A stretch of DNA of 64,000 nucleotides from assembly GCA_020091685.1 (NCBI GenBank), contig CM034597.1, positions 29,500,388 to 29,564,387 of the forward strand. The letters are read 5' to 3'. The DNA comes from Lutjanus erythropterus (lineage: Eukaryota > Chordata > Actinopteri > Lutjaniformes > Lutjanidae). Positions 12,401 to 22,612 of this stretch are shown one piece after another. The position numbers were made by a program, and so were the translations under genes. A model generated the notes under the pieces. That model saw only the letters and a list, made by a program, of their open reading frames with translations. It ran no database searches and had not been told where the DNA came from. Each line of letters starts with the position of its first letter. Position 1 is the stretch's first letter.

Positions 12401-15400
12401 AACAAGTGCAGCACACTGTTGTGGCGCTCATGGCATCAAACTGGTGCACGCAGGTTGGACTTGAGTTGTCAGGCAGTTAATTGCATTATCAATAGCAATG
12501 GAGTACTTTATTCAGTACCTTTTTTTGAAGGCTCTTCTTTATGAAGAACACTTGAGTGATTGGCTACGAGCAATACCATATAAATAGTCTTTTTATTCTA
12601 GATCAAGGTATAAAAAGAATTGAATGAAGGTATAATTTAATGGGAGAAGTTTTGATACTGCTTGGTACTGGTTTATTAAAATCCATCCCTTTAAGATATT
12701 GAGTACCAATGCCCAGCCTCTTATGAGACACAATAATCAATCATCTTACAGACCTGTGATTGGCCAGAGTCTCCAATTACAGCCTAGATTTTGTAAAGCC
12801 TGAAAATAGAGCCAAGAGCAGGAACAGAAGTCTAGTTTTATCTCAGATCACCTGAATTATGTTCTGCTTAAAGGTTATTATGAAACTTTTGTCCACTGAT
12901 GCCAAAAATAAACTGCCTACTCTCAGCCTTGAGGGGATTTACTGACATTTGTTGGCTTTATCCTTCATGTAGTCATGTATTATGTAAAATAAAGAAAAAC
13001 TAAAAATTATTTCTGTTGATGTGCATGTGTGTGTTCCTGAGTGAATGAACCACCACCTAACATATACTTACAACAGAGGATTTCTACTGGCGAAGAGGAT
13101 GTTTGCTTCTTCGTCATCATCATCATCCCCCTCCTCATCCACAAACTCCTCCTCTTCCTCCTCTTGCTCAGCTCTCTCTACCTGCTCCTCTGTTAACTTC
13201 TCCTTGCAGTAATGTTCATCAGCCTCCTGTCCGGGCCGCGTGTCGATCATAAACAGTCCGTCTACTGACGAACCTGCTGCTTCAGGCTTACTGGAAGGTC
13301 CTCCTCTCTCATCCTCTTCCTCCTCTTCAGAAACGTCCTGTTCATCGTCGTCCTCTTCGTCTTCATCCTCGCTGCTGTCCAGCAGGCTGATTTTCTTCTT
13401 ATTCTGGACAGTGACATCTTCAGGTTGCTGTTCGGGGACAGAATCCACTGTGATGTTCTGCTGCTGGCTGGACGTCACCTGAATGGACTCAACTTTGTCG
13501 TCGCTCGAGTCAACCACCTGCTGAGCATCGCTGCTCAGCATGCTGACTTCCATTTTCTCCTCCTCCTCCTCCTCCTCACTAGGCCGCATTTCCACGACAG
13601 CATCCTCATCTCCCTGGCATGAGTGGGCGTCCACATCATCCATAGCTTTGTCCTTCTCTTCAATCTCCTCTGTGGCTTCAGAAGTCTTCTCAAATACTGT
13701 AACTGTAACTGAAGGCTCTACCGGCTCTGATGATGGGACTGTTTCCTGCACCATTTCCATCTCTGAGGCGTTCCCAGCCTTAGTTTCATCACACGGCTCC
13801 TCCTGCTGGTGTGTAACGGTCACTGCAGGTTCACTAACAGCTGCTTCAGCACATACTTGTGGAGACACCTGGGAGTCTTCATCTAAAATGACAATCACTC
13901 CCTTTTCCTCTCTTATCGTATCTACAAGAACAGTACTATTCACGCCATCTTCCTCTTTTTCTTCCAATGTTTGGCTCTTGTCTTCCTCCACCAATGTACA
14001 GTCTCCGTCCTCAGCAATCACTGTGCTTTCTAACCTAGAATCATTTAATGAAGTGTCCACCACAGCCTCCTCCACAGCTGTTTCTTGAACATTCTTGAGT
14101 GAGCGTCTGCAGGCCGGAGCACCTCGGCTGCTGTTCCCTGAGCCGGTGCGGCTGCTGCAGGGAGTCCCTCTGCTGCGGGTGGAGCTGGGGCTGCCCATCG
14201 GGGAATGCACATCGGTCAGATCAGAGTCAGAGTCCACGGTTTTGGCCTTTCCACGTCTACGAGACGCGATAGTGTACGTGGGCCCAGACTCAAACCCTTC
14301 AGAGTCACATGACTGGGGCTCGCTGACGTCTACAGTAACCGCTGACTTCCCTCTCGTTGCACGGGTCCTTCGACCTGTCGGGGCAGGGGAGAGGGAGTTT
14401 TCGGAGGCTTCATCTAAGTGGATGGGGATTGGACCCGTTTGTCTTCTGGATCTTGTAGCTCTGCGGGTGGTGGACTTAGAAATGTCCACTCCAGAGATGC
14501 CGGACATGCAGCTGTCAGCGTCTGAGAGCTCTGAATCCTCTGTTTGTTGTTTGACAGATGCTCTGGTGCGAGTTTTTCTCTGACTTCTGGTGACTCTCTG
14601 CGATTCAGACACAGCAGAGCTGCAGGACTCAACTTCTGGCACTGGGTCGACCTTGGTGTCACCCTCTTCAACGTGAGCTGGGTTTGAGGTTTCAGAAAAC
14701 GTCTTCCTCCTCGTGCTCCGGCGGCTACTCCTGCCAGCTTTAGATGCAGACACTGCAGAGGAGCACGACTCCACCTCAGATACCTCCTCATCCTCCTGAC
14801 TCGCTGTGCGGGGCTGTCTCCTCTTTCCCCTGGTGCGTGTCAGTGTTGGGTCAACATCGGACACCGCCGAGCAGCAGGACTCCACGTCTGACACGTCACC
14901 TCCATGGGTGGAGCCCACAGGTGTGCACGAATGCTCGGGACTGTGGAGTCTGGACGCTCTGGTGCATCGTTTCATTAAGGAGGTAGGTGGGGACGCTGGA
15001 TGTCCTGCCTCACTTTTTTCAAGCTGGCTGCTGACCTCCACCAGGGCATGCTGGGTAGGGCTTTCGGCTCGTTTAGAAGTGTTCCTGGTTCTTCGACCAG
15101 TGGAGGGAGTGGCCTGTGTAGTAGAAATAAGACAGAGATGATTAGGGCTGAACGGTTTGGAAAAAATATCTGTAGAATCTGACGAACATTATGCATATTT
15201 CACTGTTAAATACTATTCCTCTTGTGATTAGAAAACTGCAGTAGGCCATATTGCAGTTTTGATAAACTTTCAATTAACTGTCCAGTGCTAGAGTTACAGC
15301 TGGTTCTACAGGAAACTTGATTGCAAAGCATATGGTCAGTGCCATTCTAAATCTTACTTACTGTCAACAAACCCCATGAAAAGACCAAAACCAACAATGT

Positions 15401-17285
15401 GTTAGTCTATCTCTCAAGTCTTACTGACTTCCTCTGTTCTATTTATACTCAGACAGTAACATTAACAAACAAGAAATTTTCTTTCAACCGACCAACTTTT
15501 TCAGTCTCATTTCCTGGTCCCAGCTCCTTAAATGTGAGAATTTGCTGCATTTCTCTTTATGATAGTAAATGAAGAGTCTCTGGGTTTTTAAACTATTGAG
15601 TAGAAAAAAGAAGAAATCTGAAGACATCACTTTAGGTTCTGGGAATTGTGATTAGCATTTTTTATATTTTTTGCCATTTTATAGACTAAACTATTAAATC
15701 GAGTAAATAATCTGCAGTGACAATAATCATTACTTTGCGGCCCATTTCAAAATGAACTACTGTTATATGTGTTCATCATAATGAAGGAACCTGTCACTCA
15801 GAGCAACAACAATGTGAGGCAACAGTGTGATGAATTGGTGTAAATGCAATGTGGCACAGTATATGTTTTTCATTCTATTATCTATATCTAAGGACGCAAA
15901 GTATGAGGATACAAGCTAAGTTATTTATCACAAACAACAGATATAAAATGAGATTTTGATTGGAATTTGAAATGAACATATGTTTTTAAATATGTCTGTG
16001 CTTACATGTGACATTCATCCTGATTTGTGGAGGATGGTATTTTGCTCTTATATATGCTGGGTGTGTATTATGGAACTGACAAATAAACCTGATTCTGATG
16101 TAAAAGCCTAAACGGGGACGAAAGCATCAGTTTCAAACTGCATTTGAATTAAGTTAAATTGAACCATCCCTACCAATAAAAATATAACAGTAAAAACATG
16201 AATGTGTTTCTCATGGTTTGGAGATGACAGTGAAACTATATGGTAACCTGCAGTAAGTTTTGACAACACAGAAAATACTAGTTGGTAGGATCAATTCACG
16301 GTTTGGGTTTGTTGTTGGTTTTTCCCACAGTGTTTGTTTACATTGAGACAACTAGAGCTGCAGTGATTACTCAATTAATTAATCATGAATCAATGATTTA
16401 ATTAATCAACTATTTTGATAAGCGATTACTTTTTTTTAATTTTTTTTTTTATTAATCTCTTACTCAAATGTGAATATTCTGGTTTCATTAGGCTTCCATG
16501 ACAGTACACTGAATATCTTTGTGTTTTGGGCCAAAACAAGATATCTGAGGATGAAATCATGAGCTGTTTACAACAGTGATCAAGATTTTTCTTTTGACAT
16601 TTTAAAGACCAAACCACTAATCAGTAATCAGTTAATCGACAGATTAATCAATGATGAAAATAATTAGTTGCAACCTTAAAGACACCTTTAGAACAGCACA
16701 AGCTTAACTCGTAACCCGAGGCAAAATAAGTGTTTCAGCATTACTAAGTTCAAAAAATAAATTTTAGAAACCCTGACAGTCAGTGTGAGGACTTTAAAAG
16801 GGAAGTCAAATGTTCTCTCTAGCTGCTGCATTATATACAACAATAGTCCAAGTGTAAGGAGCTGAACGCATGTGGTGGATTCAGTACCTTCAACATTAAA
16901 GCTAATTCAACAGGCTGTGATTCAGCCATTCAACACTGCGCTGAAGTTTGCCGACACACATAAACTCAAACTGTAAACTGTTGTGTGTATGGACTCGTCT
17001 CATCTGTTCATTGTTTTCTGTTTTTTCGTGCACTCGTGTCACAACATTCAATCGTTTACAAACTTTGAGGAGCGGTGAGTCCACGTGAAGCTCGAGCAGC
17101 TGCACACGTCAGCTAACAGACACGTGACGAGCCTCAGTCAGCTCGGATTAAACCTTCACACGATCTCTGAACGTTTACAGGTTTAAATAACGTCTCTGTT
17201 CCACACGTACCTGGACATCAGAGGACCGATCTGGGTTTGTTTTACTTGGAGAGGACACGCGCACTCCTCTCCTGGTAGACACCAT
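9482..17285 (-). CDS. dnttip2: deoxynucleotidyltransferase terminal-interacting protein 2 (Fcf2 family), complete
   Basis: Seven coding exons, all with GT-AG borders and matching phases: 17211-17285, 13072-15113, 11694-11832, 11379-11474, 10972-11136, 10756-10865, 9482-9572. They give 905 residues; human DNTTIP2 has about 756, and the difference lies in the low-complexity middle. The start is MVSTRRGVRV, matching the family's MVVTRS-type N-terminus; the long exon 2 has no start of its own. Residues 26-600 are disordered, with a Glu-Ser-Cys-x-Ser-Ala-Val-Ser motif recurring near 100, 137, 185 and 221. Residues about 610-700 are strongly acidic. The C-terminus (about 710-905) is the Fcf2 domain: KELGGLYINF, GDGWFNMKAPEMT, DPKRFYKKNDRDGFPKYFQ, DFYHSRIPKK and a Lys-rich tail. 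Fcf2 proteins act in the nucleolus in 18S rRNA processing. The human protein also binds TdT and oestrogen receptor alpha. Introns carry MITE fragments. Confidence 0.96.
12180..12340. repeat. degraded AT-rich repeat in dnttip2 intron 2
   Basis: The text atgcatgatatataccaggc and the following gataaattttcgcc resemble the 'GATATATCGGCC' repeats scattered in teleost genomes. A second repeat-like stretch at 12480-12720, with paired 'gcttggtactg' and 'gagtaccaatgc' motifs, follows in the same intron. There is no coding capacity. The remainder of this 1.2-kb intron (11833-13071) is featureless. Confidence 0.3.
15140..15290. mobile_element. partial copy of the 'TTAGGGCTGAAC' hAT MITE in dnttip2 intron 1
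   Basis: It begins ATTAGGGCTGAACGGTTTGG, continues GAAAAAATATCTG, and later has gcagttttgataaactttca. This is the same order as the intact element at 57593-57897. The right terminus is degraded. Confidence 0.5.
15483..15735. mobile_element. MITE of the 'GCTGCAACTAAT' family, diverged copy
   Basis: Internal landmarks CAGCTCCTTAAATGTGAGAA, TTCTGGGAATTGTG and TTATAGACTAAACTATTAAA match other copies (16349-16678, 44150-44410). Both termini are eroded. It lies in dnttip2 intron 1. Confidence 0.5.
16349..16678. mobile_element. MITE of the 'GCTGCAACTAAT' family, near-complete copy
   Basis: The left end is AGAGCTGCAGTGATTACTCA and the right end is AATAATTAGTTGCAACCTTA; these are imperfect inverted repeats. 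The interior carries the shared gacattttaaagaccaaac segment. It lies in dnttip2 intron 1. Confidence 0.7.
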
Positions 17286-17301
17286 CTTGCCCGCTACTCC
17301 T

Positions 17302-17331
17302 CTTCCGGTGTGAGAGCTAGACTCGACCAAT
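17302..17331 (-). promoter_or_regulatory. dnttip2: dnttip2 proximal promoter motifs (ETS-like site and CCAAT box)
   Basis: CCGGAAG on the coding strand (17302-17308) lies 17 nt upstream of the start codon. A CCAAT pentamer is on the opposite strand at 17327-17331. No TATA box is visible. An ETS site plus CCAAT without TATA suits a constitutively expressed ribosome-biogenesis gene. Confidence 0.4.
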
Positions 17332-18639
17332 AGATAATGGAAATAAGAAACAGGCCGAGCAGAAGATCGCAGAGCTCCGATCCACTTTCAAATCACAGTT
17401 AGTTGTACTTATTTCAAAAGAGGTCATTTACTTAACCCTGTAAAGCCAAAACTTTACTAGAAACATTGCTTTTTAGGAAAATGTGACATTTTTAATTGTT
17501 TTTTTAAAATTCTTTTTTCCTCAAACAGAAAGCTTTTTATTTCCCAATTTCGTCGACGAAAACAGCTTGGTCGATGTAAACCGAATTTGTCAATATAACA
17601 TACAGTTTTAATAGCCTACGTATTGTTTTAGAGAAAATCCACTTTAAAACACAATTATCAGCAAGTGCTCACTTGCTAATAACAACTTTGCAACACAGAT
17701 GTGATTATAGGTTGCTAATCTAAATTTCCATTCTAAATGTGTCTTTTCTTCTTTTGACATTTCATGCATAAATTAGTTTATTTTAGAGTGCAAAAATTAT
17801 GCAGATTGCATTATGAAATTCAACAGAATAATGATGGAGGGATTCACAAATAATTTAGGCATTATAGGTCGTTTCAGTAGTGACAATATAACTGTTATTC
17901 TTACAGTCACTCTTTCAAAATTTGCGAAGAGATTTCACTGACAAAAATGTGCAAGTCACTGTGTGAAAGTAGTGTAACTGTAATTACTGTACACATTATA
18001 TTTTGGGTTATTTTTATTGCTTAATTTATTGTGTAAATTTGTGTTTCTTATTTAGCAGTACAGAAGGTAATATTTTTACAGCGTCATTAAGGTACTGTAA
18101 ATTATTATTTCATTGTCATTTATATTACTTTGTATATTATTTCATTTGTATATTCATGTGCAGTGTTTTAAGTGACGTATCCCCTTGGTTGAGTTAATTG
18201 GTTCCTACCTGCTCTTGTCTTTGTACGGACAGATATAGGTGACACACTCAGACAGAGTGCCTCGTGTTTGACAGTGTAGAGATGTTGCTGTACCCCTAAG
18301 TTGGAGTTTGTTTTGTACTGTCGTGCCGTGTTGGTGGAAATTAAATGAGAGAAAGAAAGACAAATTGTAGCCCACTTATTACCCACAGCCCGGAAGAACT
18401 GGAGAACACGAACAACAAGAAAAGAGGGTCAATGTTGTATTTTGCACTCAGGGGCTTGTGCCTGCAGTGCCCTGATAATCCACCAGAGGGCAGAAGACAT
18501 GACTTGAAGAAGGTAATTTTTCACAACAAACAGTTTCTTATTTTAGAGACGTGTTGATTCAAATGCGTGATCATTTTGGAGAGTGTAAAACAGAAAGATG
18601 TTTCTGTTATTTAACCTACCCTCCGTGATAGAACTGGTG

Positions 18640-18790
18640 GTGAGAAGTAACTAATTACAAGTACTTTGTTATTGTACTTAAGTAGGGTTTTCAGGTATCT
18701 GTACTTTACTTGAGTATTTATTTTTCTGACAGCTTTTTACTTTTACACCCTACATTTTAACACATTTTGTTGTATGAAGTGGTTTAACAC
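18640..18790. repeat. dispersed repeat of the 'GTACTTAAGTA' family
   Basis: Contains ggtggtgagaagtaactaat, gtacttaagtagggttttc and cttttacaccctacatttt. The same ordered motifs occur at about 45912-46090 and, inverted, at 35862-35970. The rest of the dnttip2-ifit interval (17340-19480) shows no gene. Confidence 0.5.
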
Positions 18791-19482
18791 ATAACACACA
18801 TTTTATTTTTGCATCATTGCATCAGGACTGATTACTCATTTAATTTGTACTCTATTTAAATGTGAAAAACAAACAACAAACAAACAAACAGTTCTGGCCC
18901 GGAACAGAAATTTCAAAGGAGGCTACCGTGACTGGAACGTTGCTGTCAACTTGCTTTTCAACTTACATTTTTCCTTGATCTTTGATGACATATCGTGGTC
19001 ATTTTATGATTTATTACAGTAAATATATTACATATGAAACGGAGGAAGGGTTGTAGGACTGTAATAGCTCCTTCTTAGAATGAACCCTCACTCTGGTACA
19101 TTGGTCATAATGTATTTGACCAGACACCAGTATTTACTTTCTGCACTTTATTAAATGGAGTTGAAGGCACAGGAGTACACAGGCCACTTATCAACAGCAG
19201 GGAACTTAGTTACTCTACAGGAAATGAAGACAGAACTTTTATGCATATTTTAAAATAAGTAGGCTTCAAAAAATCAAATCACACAAATTAAAATTATTCA
19301 TTAATAATCAAACAAATACCACAGGCTTATATATTAACAAAGGCTGCTATCATCCAATGAAAACATAATATAACAACATATTTATCTTATATAAATACAA
19401 ATGTCAGTTAGATGTAATCTGCATGAAATGCGAAGAAAAAGAAAAAGAAATCATCCACTTAATAGTAACAATAATGATGATC

Positions 19483-19488
19483 TTTATT
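19483..19488 (-). terminator. candidate polyadenylation signal of the IFIT gene
   Basis: TTTATT on the + strand reads AATAAA on the coding strand, about 270 nt after the IFIT stop codon. Other A/T-rich variants lie nearby, so the true site is uncertain. Confidence 0.35.
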
Positions 19489-19701
19489 GTCCACAAATGT
19501 GTAAATTTGCCTTCAGCTTCTCAGATTGGTTTAAAAAGTATGTCACATTAAAATACAATGCACACAATAATAAGAGAACATGCACAGTGTAGTGGTCAAT
19601 TTGAACTGGACAGACCTGATCATGAAAAGAGCTTCTTAGAAGCACTGTTTTTACAGATTTTAGTTTCATTCAGGAAAAGGTGTGTGGGTGGACTGATGTT
19701 C

Positions 19702-19743
19702 CTGTGGATGTTACAGGTGTTGCAACACCTGTAACATCCACAG
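19702..19743. repeat. perfect 42-bp palindrome in the IFIT 3' UTR
   Basis: Two 21-bp arms with no spacer, centred between 19722 and 19723, match base for base. Each arm carries the E-box core CAGGTG/CACCTG. The palindrome starts 16 nt after the IFIT stop codon, so the mRNA could form a 3'-UTR hairpin directly after the coding region. Confidence 0.95.
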
Positions 19744-19759
19744 ACCAACACACGGGCTC

Positions 19760-21565
19760 TTAGTTTTGCAAGTTAGCCAGAAATTCCTCTATTTCTCCAC
19801 ACATTCGGTTTCTGTTTCTATCCCTAATCTTCTCCAGAGTTCTGATGCTGTTCGCGCGAAATAATGACTGTACCGGGATCTCTGCTGCCCTCATGTGATA
19901 CTCGATCGACTTGTAGGGCTCCTTTCGAACAAAGTGTACGTATTTTGCATAGTAGTTGTAAAGCATCTGTGCCTCTTCAGGATCCAGATGCTGTTTTAGC
20001 AGTTTTTCAAATATGTTGTCAGCTTCAACTTGTTCATTTGACTGTGCATATATGTTCGCAAGAGCTGTTTCCAGTTTAATTGAAGAATCTGGGTAAAGGG
20101 AAATCACCTCCTTAAGGAGACTGGTTGCTCTGTCAATCATGTTGTGATCCAGAGGATTGTCCCTGTCTAGAAACATCCTCTTTATGTAGCTGTTTGCAGT
20201 ACAATACTTAAGATAACGTTCTTCTGGGTGTCTCTCCAGAGCCTCCTCTGCCAAATCAATGGCTTCACCTGTAGATATATAGATACTATACAGCCGTAGT
20301 AATGGCATGATACCACTGTAGCTGCTGACGGGCTTTCTTAAAATCCTTCTGGCCAGCTCACGTGCTTCATCTTGGACTTGTTTCCCTTTCTGTGCACGTG
20401 CCTCAAGGTAAACGGCAGCAAGGTACAAGTTCTCTGGATCATGTTCCTTGGCGATTCTCATCTTCTCGAAGATGTTAGCCTCCAGCTCTTTGTTGTTGTG
20501 TTTATAAGCACTTACTAATGTCAAGACATGGCTGGTGTGCCACTCCACCACGCCCGGCTGCATCCTGATGGCTCTCTGGAAATAATCTGCAGCCAACAGC
20601 TTTTTATCTGCACTAAATTTCATCAGGGTCCAGGCTTTTTCAGCGTAGATCTCTGGATGGAGCTCATCCTGGCATGGAGATGGATATTCATTCATCAGGA
20701 CATCGATTTTTGACAAGTAAGCCTGACTCTCTGCTTGTTCTCCCTCATGGTGGTGCAGCCAAGCCAGGTTCCCGTAGTTCACCACCAACCAGGGACCCTC
20801 ATCTGTGACGGTGTTTCTGATCTGGCGGAAGGCCTCTGCAGCCCTGCCGAACAAACTCTGGGCATCTTCGGTGAACCCCAGCTTGTACTGAATGTACCCC
20901 CGCAGGTTGTAAATGTGACCCAGCCAGCTGTATCCCTCCTCAGTGCCGATGTCTTCCAGGTTGTCCCTGAGACGTAAAAGTCTGAACCTGCTGACGTCCA
21001 GATCCCAGGTGAAGTGGCACTGCAGGGCGTCCAGTTTGGCCTCCAGCGTTGACTGACTCTGAGCAGCACTGGTGAAGAGAAAAAAAGACACAGTAAAGTA
21101 TCATTATTCAGTTCAGTTCAACTGCTGTGTTTTGAGCCTGCAGGGTTGCACTGCCATGTTTGTACCAAAGCTCAGAACAGACAAACTGAACACTGACTCT
21201 AGACACAGCCTTTGGTGTTTTGTGCGACCTTCCCAGCCACCTTTGTGTCTATTTTTACTCAAGATGCCCCTAAATCCTACACACTGGTCCTTTAAATCAC
21301 AGTAATATAATGTGCTTTGTGGCGTGCTATGTTTCCAAGGAAGGAAGGAACAATGAATGGACAGAAGGATAACGTGATGGAAGGAAAGATGAGGAAAAAA
21401 GGAAGAGAAAAACTGTGGAAAAGTAAGAATAAAGGGGAATAAAGGTAAGACGAAAGAGGCAAATAAAGAAAGGAAGGAATAAACTGAACATAATCCATAA
21501 TCTTTAACATATTAACAGTGTAATTGATCACAGATATGACATGCAGGAGCAGACACTCACCTCAT
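19760..21565 (-). CDS. interferon-induced protein with tetratricopeptide repeats (IFIT), complete
   Basis: Two exons: 21561-21565 (ATGAG, donor GTGAGT) and 19760-21068 (acceptor CTCTTCACCAG). Spliced, the protein starts MSAAQSQSTLEAKLDALQCH and has 437 residues, normal for IFITs (about 430-490). The in-frame ATG at 21091 lies inside the intron, so I rejected it as the start. The first repeats are clear: SWLGHIYNLRGYIQYKLG with EDAQSLFGRAAEAF (about 48-84), then VVNYGNLAWLHHHEG (97-111). YAEKAWTLMKFS and AADYFQRAIRMQPG follow near 143-174, and further TPR-like helices run to the C-terminus. IFITs are cytosolic interferon-induced proteins that bind viral RNA ends and block translation. A Met-plus-partial-codon first exon and one large second exon is the standard vertebrate IFIT structure. 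I do not assign an orthologue number, since teleost IFITs duplicate by lineage. Confidence 0.95.
21335..21480. repeat. purine-rich (GGAA/AAAG) tract in the IFIT intron
   Basis: About 145 bases are almost only A and G on the + strand, starting aaggaaggaaggaac and ending aaagaaaggaaggaa. It lies in the only intron of the IFIT gene, about 80 bp from exon 1. Confidence 0.75.
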
Positions 21566-21616
21566 AATTCAGCTTTTTCCTGCAGTCTTCTAAACTGAGC
21601 CTCTGCTTTCTGCTCT

Positions 21617-21622
21617 TTATGC
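21617..21622 (-). promoter_or_regulatory. candidate TATA-like box of the IFIT gene
   Basis: TTTATG on the + strand reads CATAAA on the coding strand, 52 nt upstream of the start codon. This would place transcription start near 21590 with a short 5' UTR. Confidence 0.3.
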
Positions 21623-21724
21623 ACACTGCTACTTTGGGTGCAGCACCATAAAATCAGTAATGTTCAACTTATACAGTGCTGTAAATGATGCCATGTTGAC
21701 AGCTGGATTTGGACTCTGTGGACT

Positions 21725-21734
21725 TCTCTTTTTC
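21725..21734 (-). promoter_or_regulatory. ISRE-like element upstream of the IFIT gene
   Basis: The coding strand reads GAAAAAGAGA, 9 of 10 matches to the GAAANNGAAA core of interferon-stimulated response elements, 160 nt upstream of the start codon. A second 9-of-10 match, GAAACGGAAG, lies at 22057-22066. Vertebrate IFIT promoters carry such sites, but a one-mismatch match is weak evidence alone. Confidence 0.35.
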
Positions 21735-22259
21735 CCACAATTAGAAACCTACAGCCACATGTGTGTCAGACTGAAAGCACGAGAAGTCATGACACAACAG
21801 TTCTGCATGGAGCTCAGATTATCTCGTCTCTGGAAAATTCAAGTCCTGGAAATGGAGTCCTGAGTCAACACCGACAAGGTCCTGACTCGTCCTAAAAGTT
21901 ATTACACACCCATAACCAAATGTTATTGGTTTAAAAGTTCAAACAGAGGGACAATTTGTACAGTAAATTTACTTTTTTTGTTGCAATTTTGATCTGAATG
22001 TTTTGCATGTTGCTGATTGTTTTTTCTTTCATCTGAATGCAATAATTCAAGGTTTCTTCCGTTTCTTCCCCTATTCTAATAAATACACCTTTCCCTCCTG
22101 CCTGAGCAACATGACAGTCAAGAAAATGAAGGGTAACTTCAGTGTTTTTAAGGATCCTATAGAGATAGACCTTTTTGTTAAAGAGTAAGATTCTTTTTGT
22201 TTAACCAGAAACAGATGATTGATTGCTTTCGCCAAAGCAACCAGACTTTATTACAGAAA

Positions 22260-22612
22260 CTATCATTTAACACTTATTTCAAACTCAGCAGAAACAAAAT
22301 GAAACTCACCAAAAACATCTTTGCTCATCTTTCCACTGTTCCAACAATCACCCGCTCTGATTTGGTCTCTTAATTCACTGAGTTAGATGTGAAAATATTC
22401 CGTTGGTACACACCATTTCTCCTCACTGCTTCCCTGATGTCTGACCTCGCTCCTCTCGTGATATTTTGACATCTAACGCAGTGAATAAAGAATTTATTTC
22501 AAACAAACCAGAGCTGGAGATTGTTGGAACAATGGAGAGACAAAAAAAAAAAGATTTTCATTTTGTTTATTTCAAGTTTGAATGAAGTGTGTTTCACAGA
22601 AAACAGTATGAA
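22260..22612. mobile_element. foldback element (about 350 bp) upstream of the IFIT gene
   Basis: The two halves are imperfect reverse complements. Left TTCACTGAGTTAGATGTGAA at about 22375-22394 mirrors right GACATCTAACGCAGTGAA near 22472-22490. Left actgttccaacaatc mirrors right gattgttggaacaat. Left aaacaaaatgaaa mirrors right ttttcattttgttt. The centre at about 22430 has a short unpaired loop. No transposase is encoded. Confidence 0.65.

Noticed and set aside
13240..14583. Several + strand ORFs (up to 182 codons) opposite dnttip2 exon 2
   Set aside because: They are the antisense of Glu/Ser-rich codons (gag/gaa become ctc/ttc), giving Ser/Leu-rich nonsense with no splice or family support.
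22318..22340. ATG followed by a GTGAGT donor resembling a second IFIT first exon
   Set aside because: It falls inside the foldback element and no second IFIT body follows it; kept only as a remark under that element.
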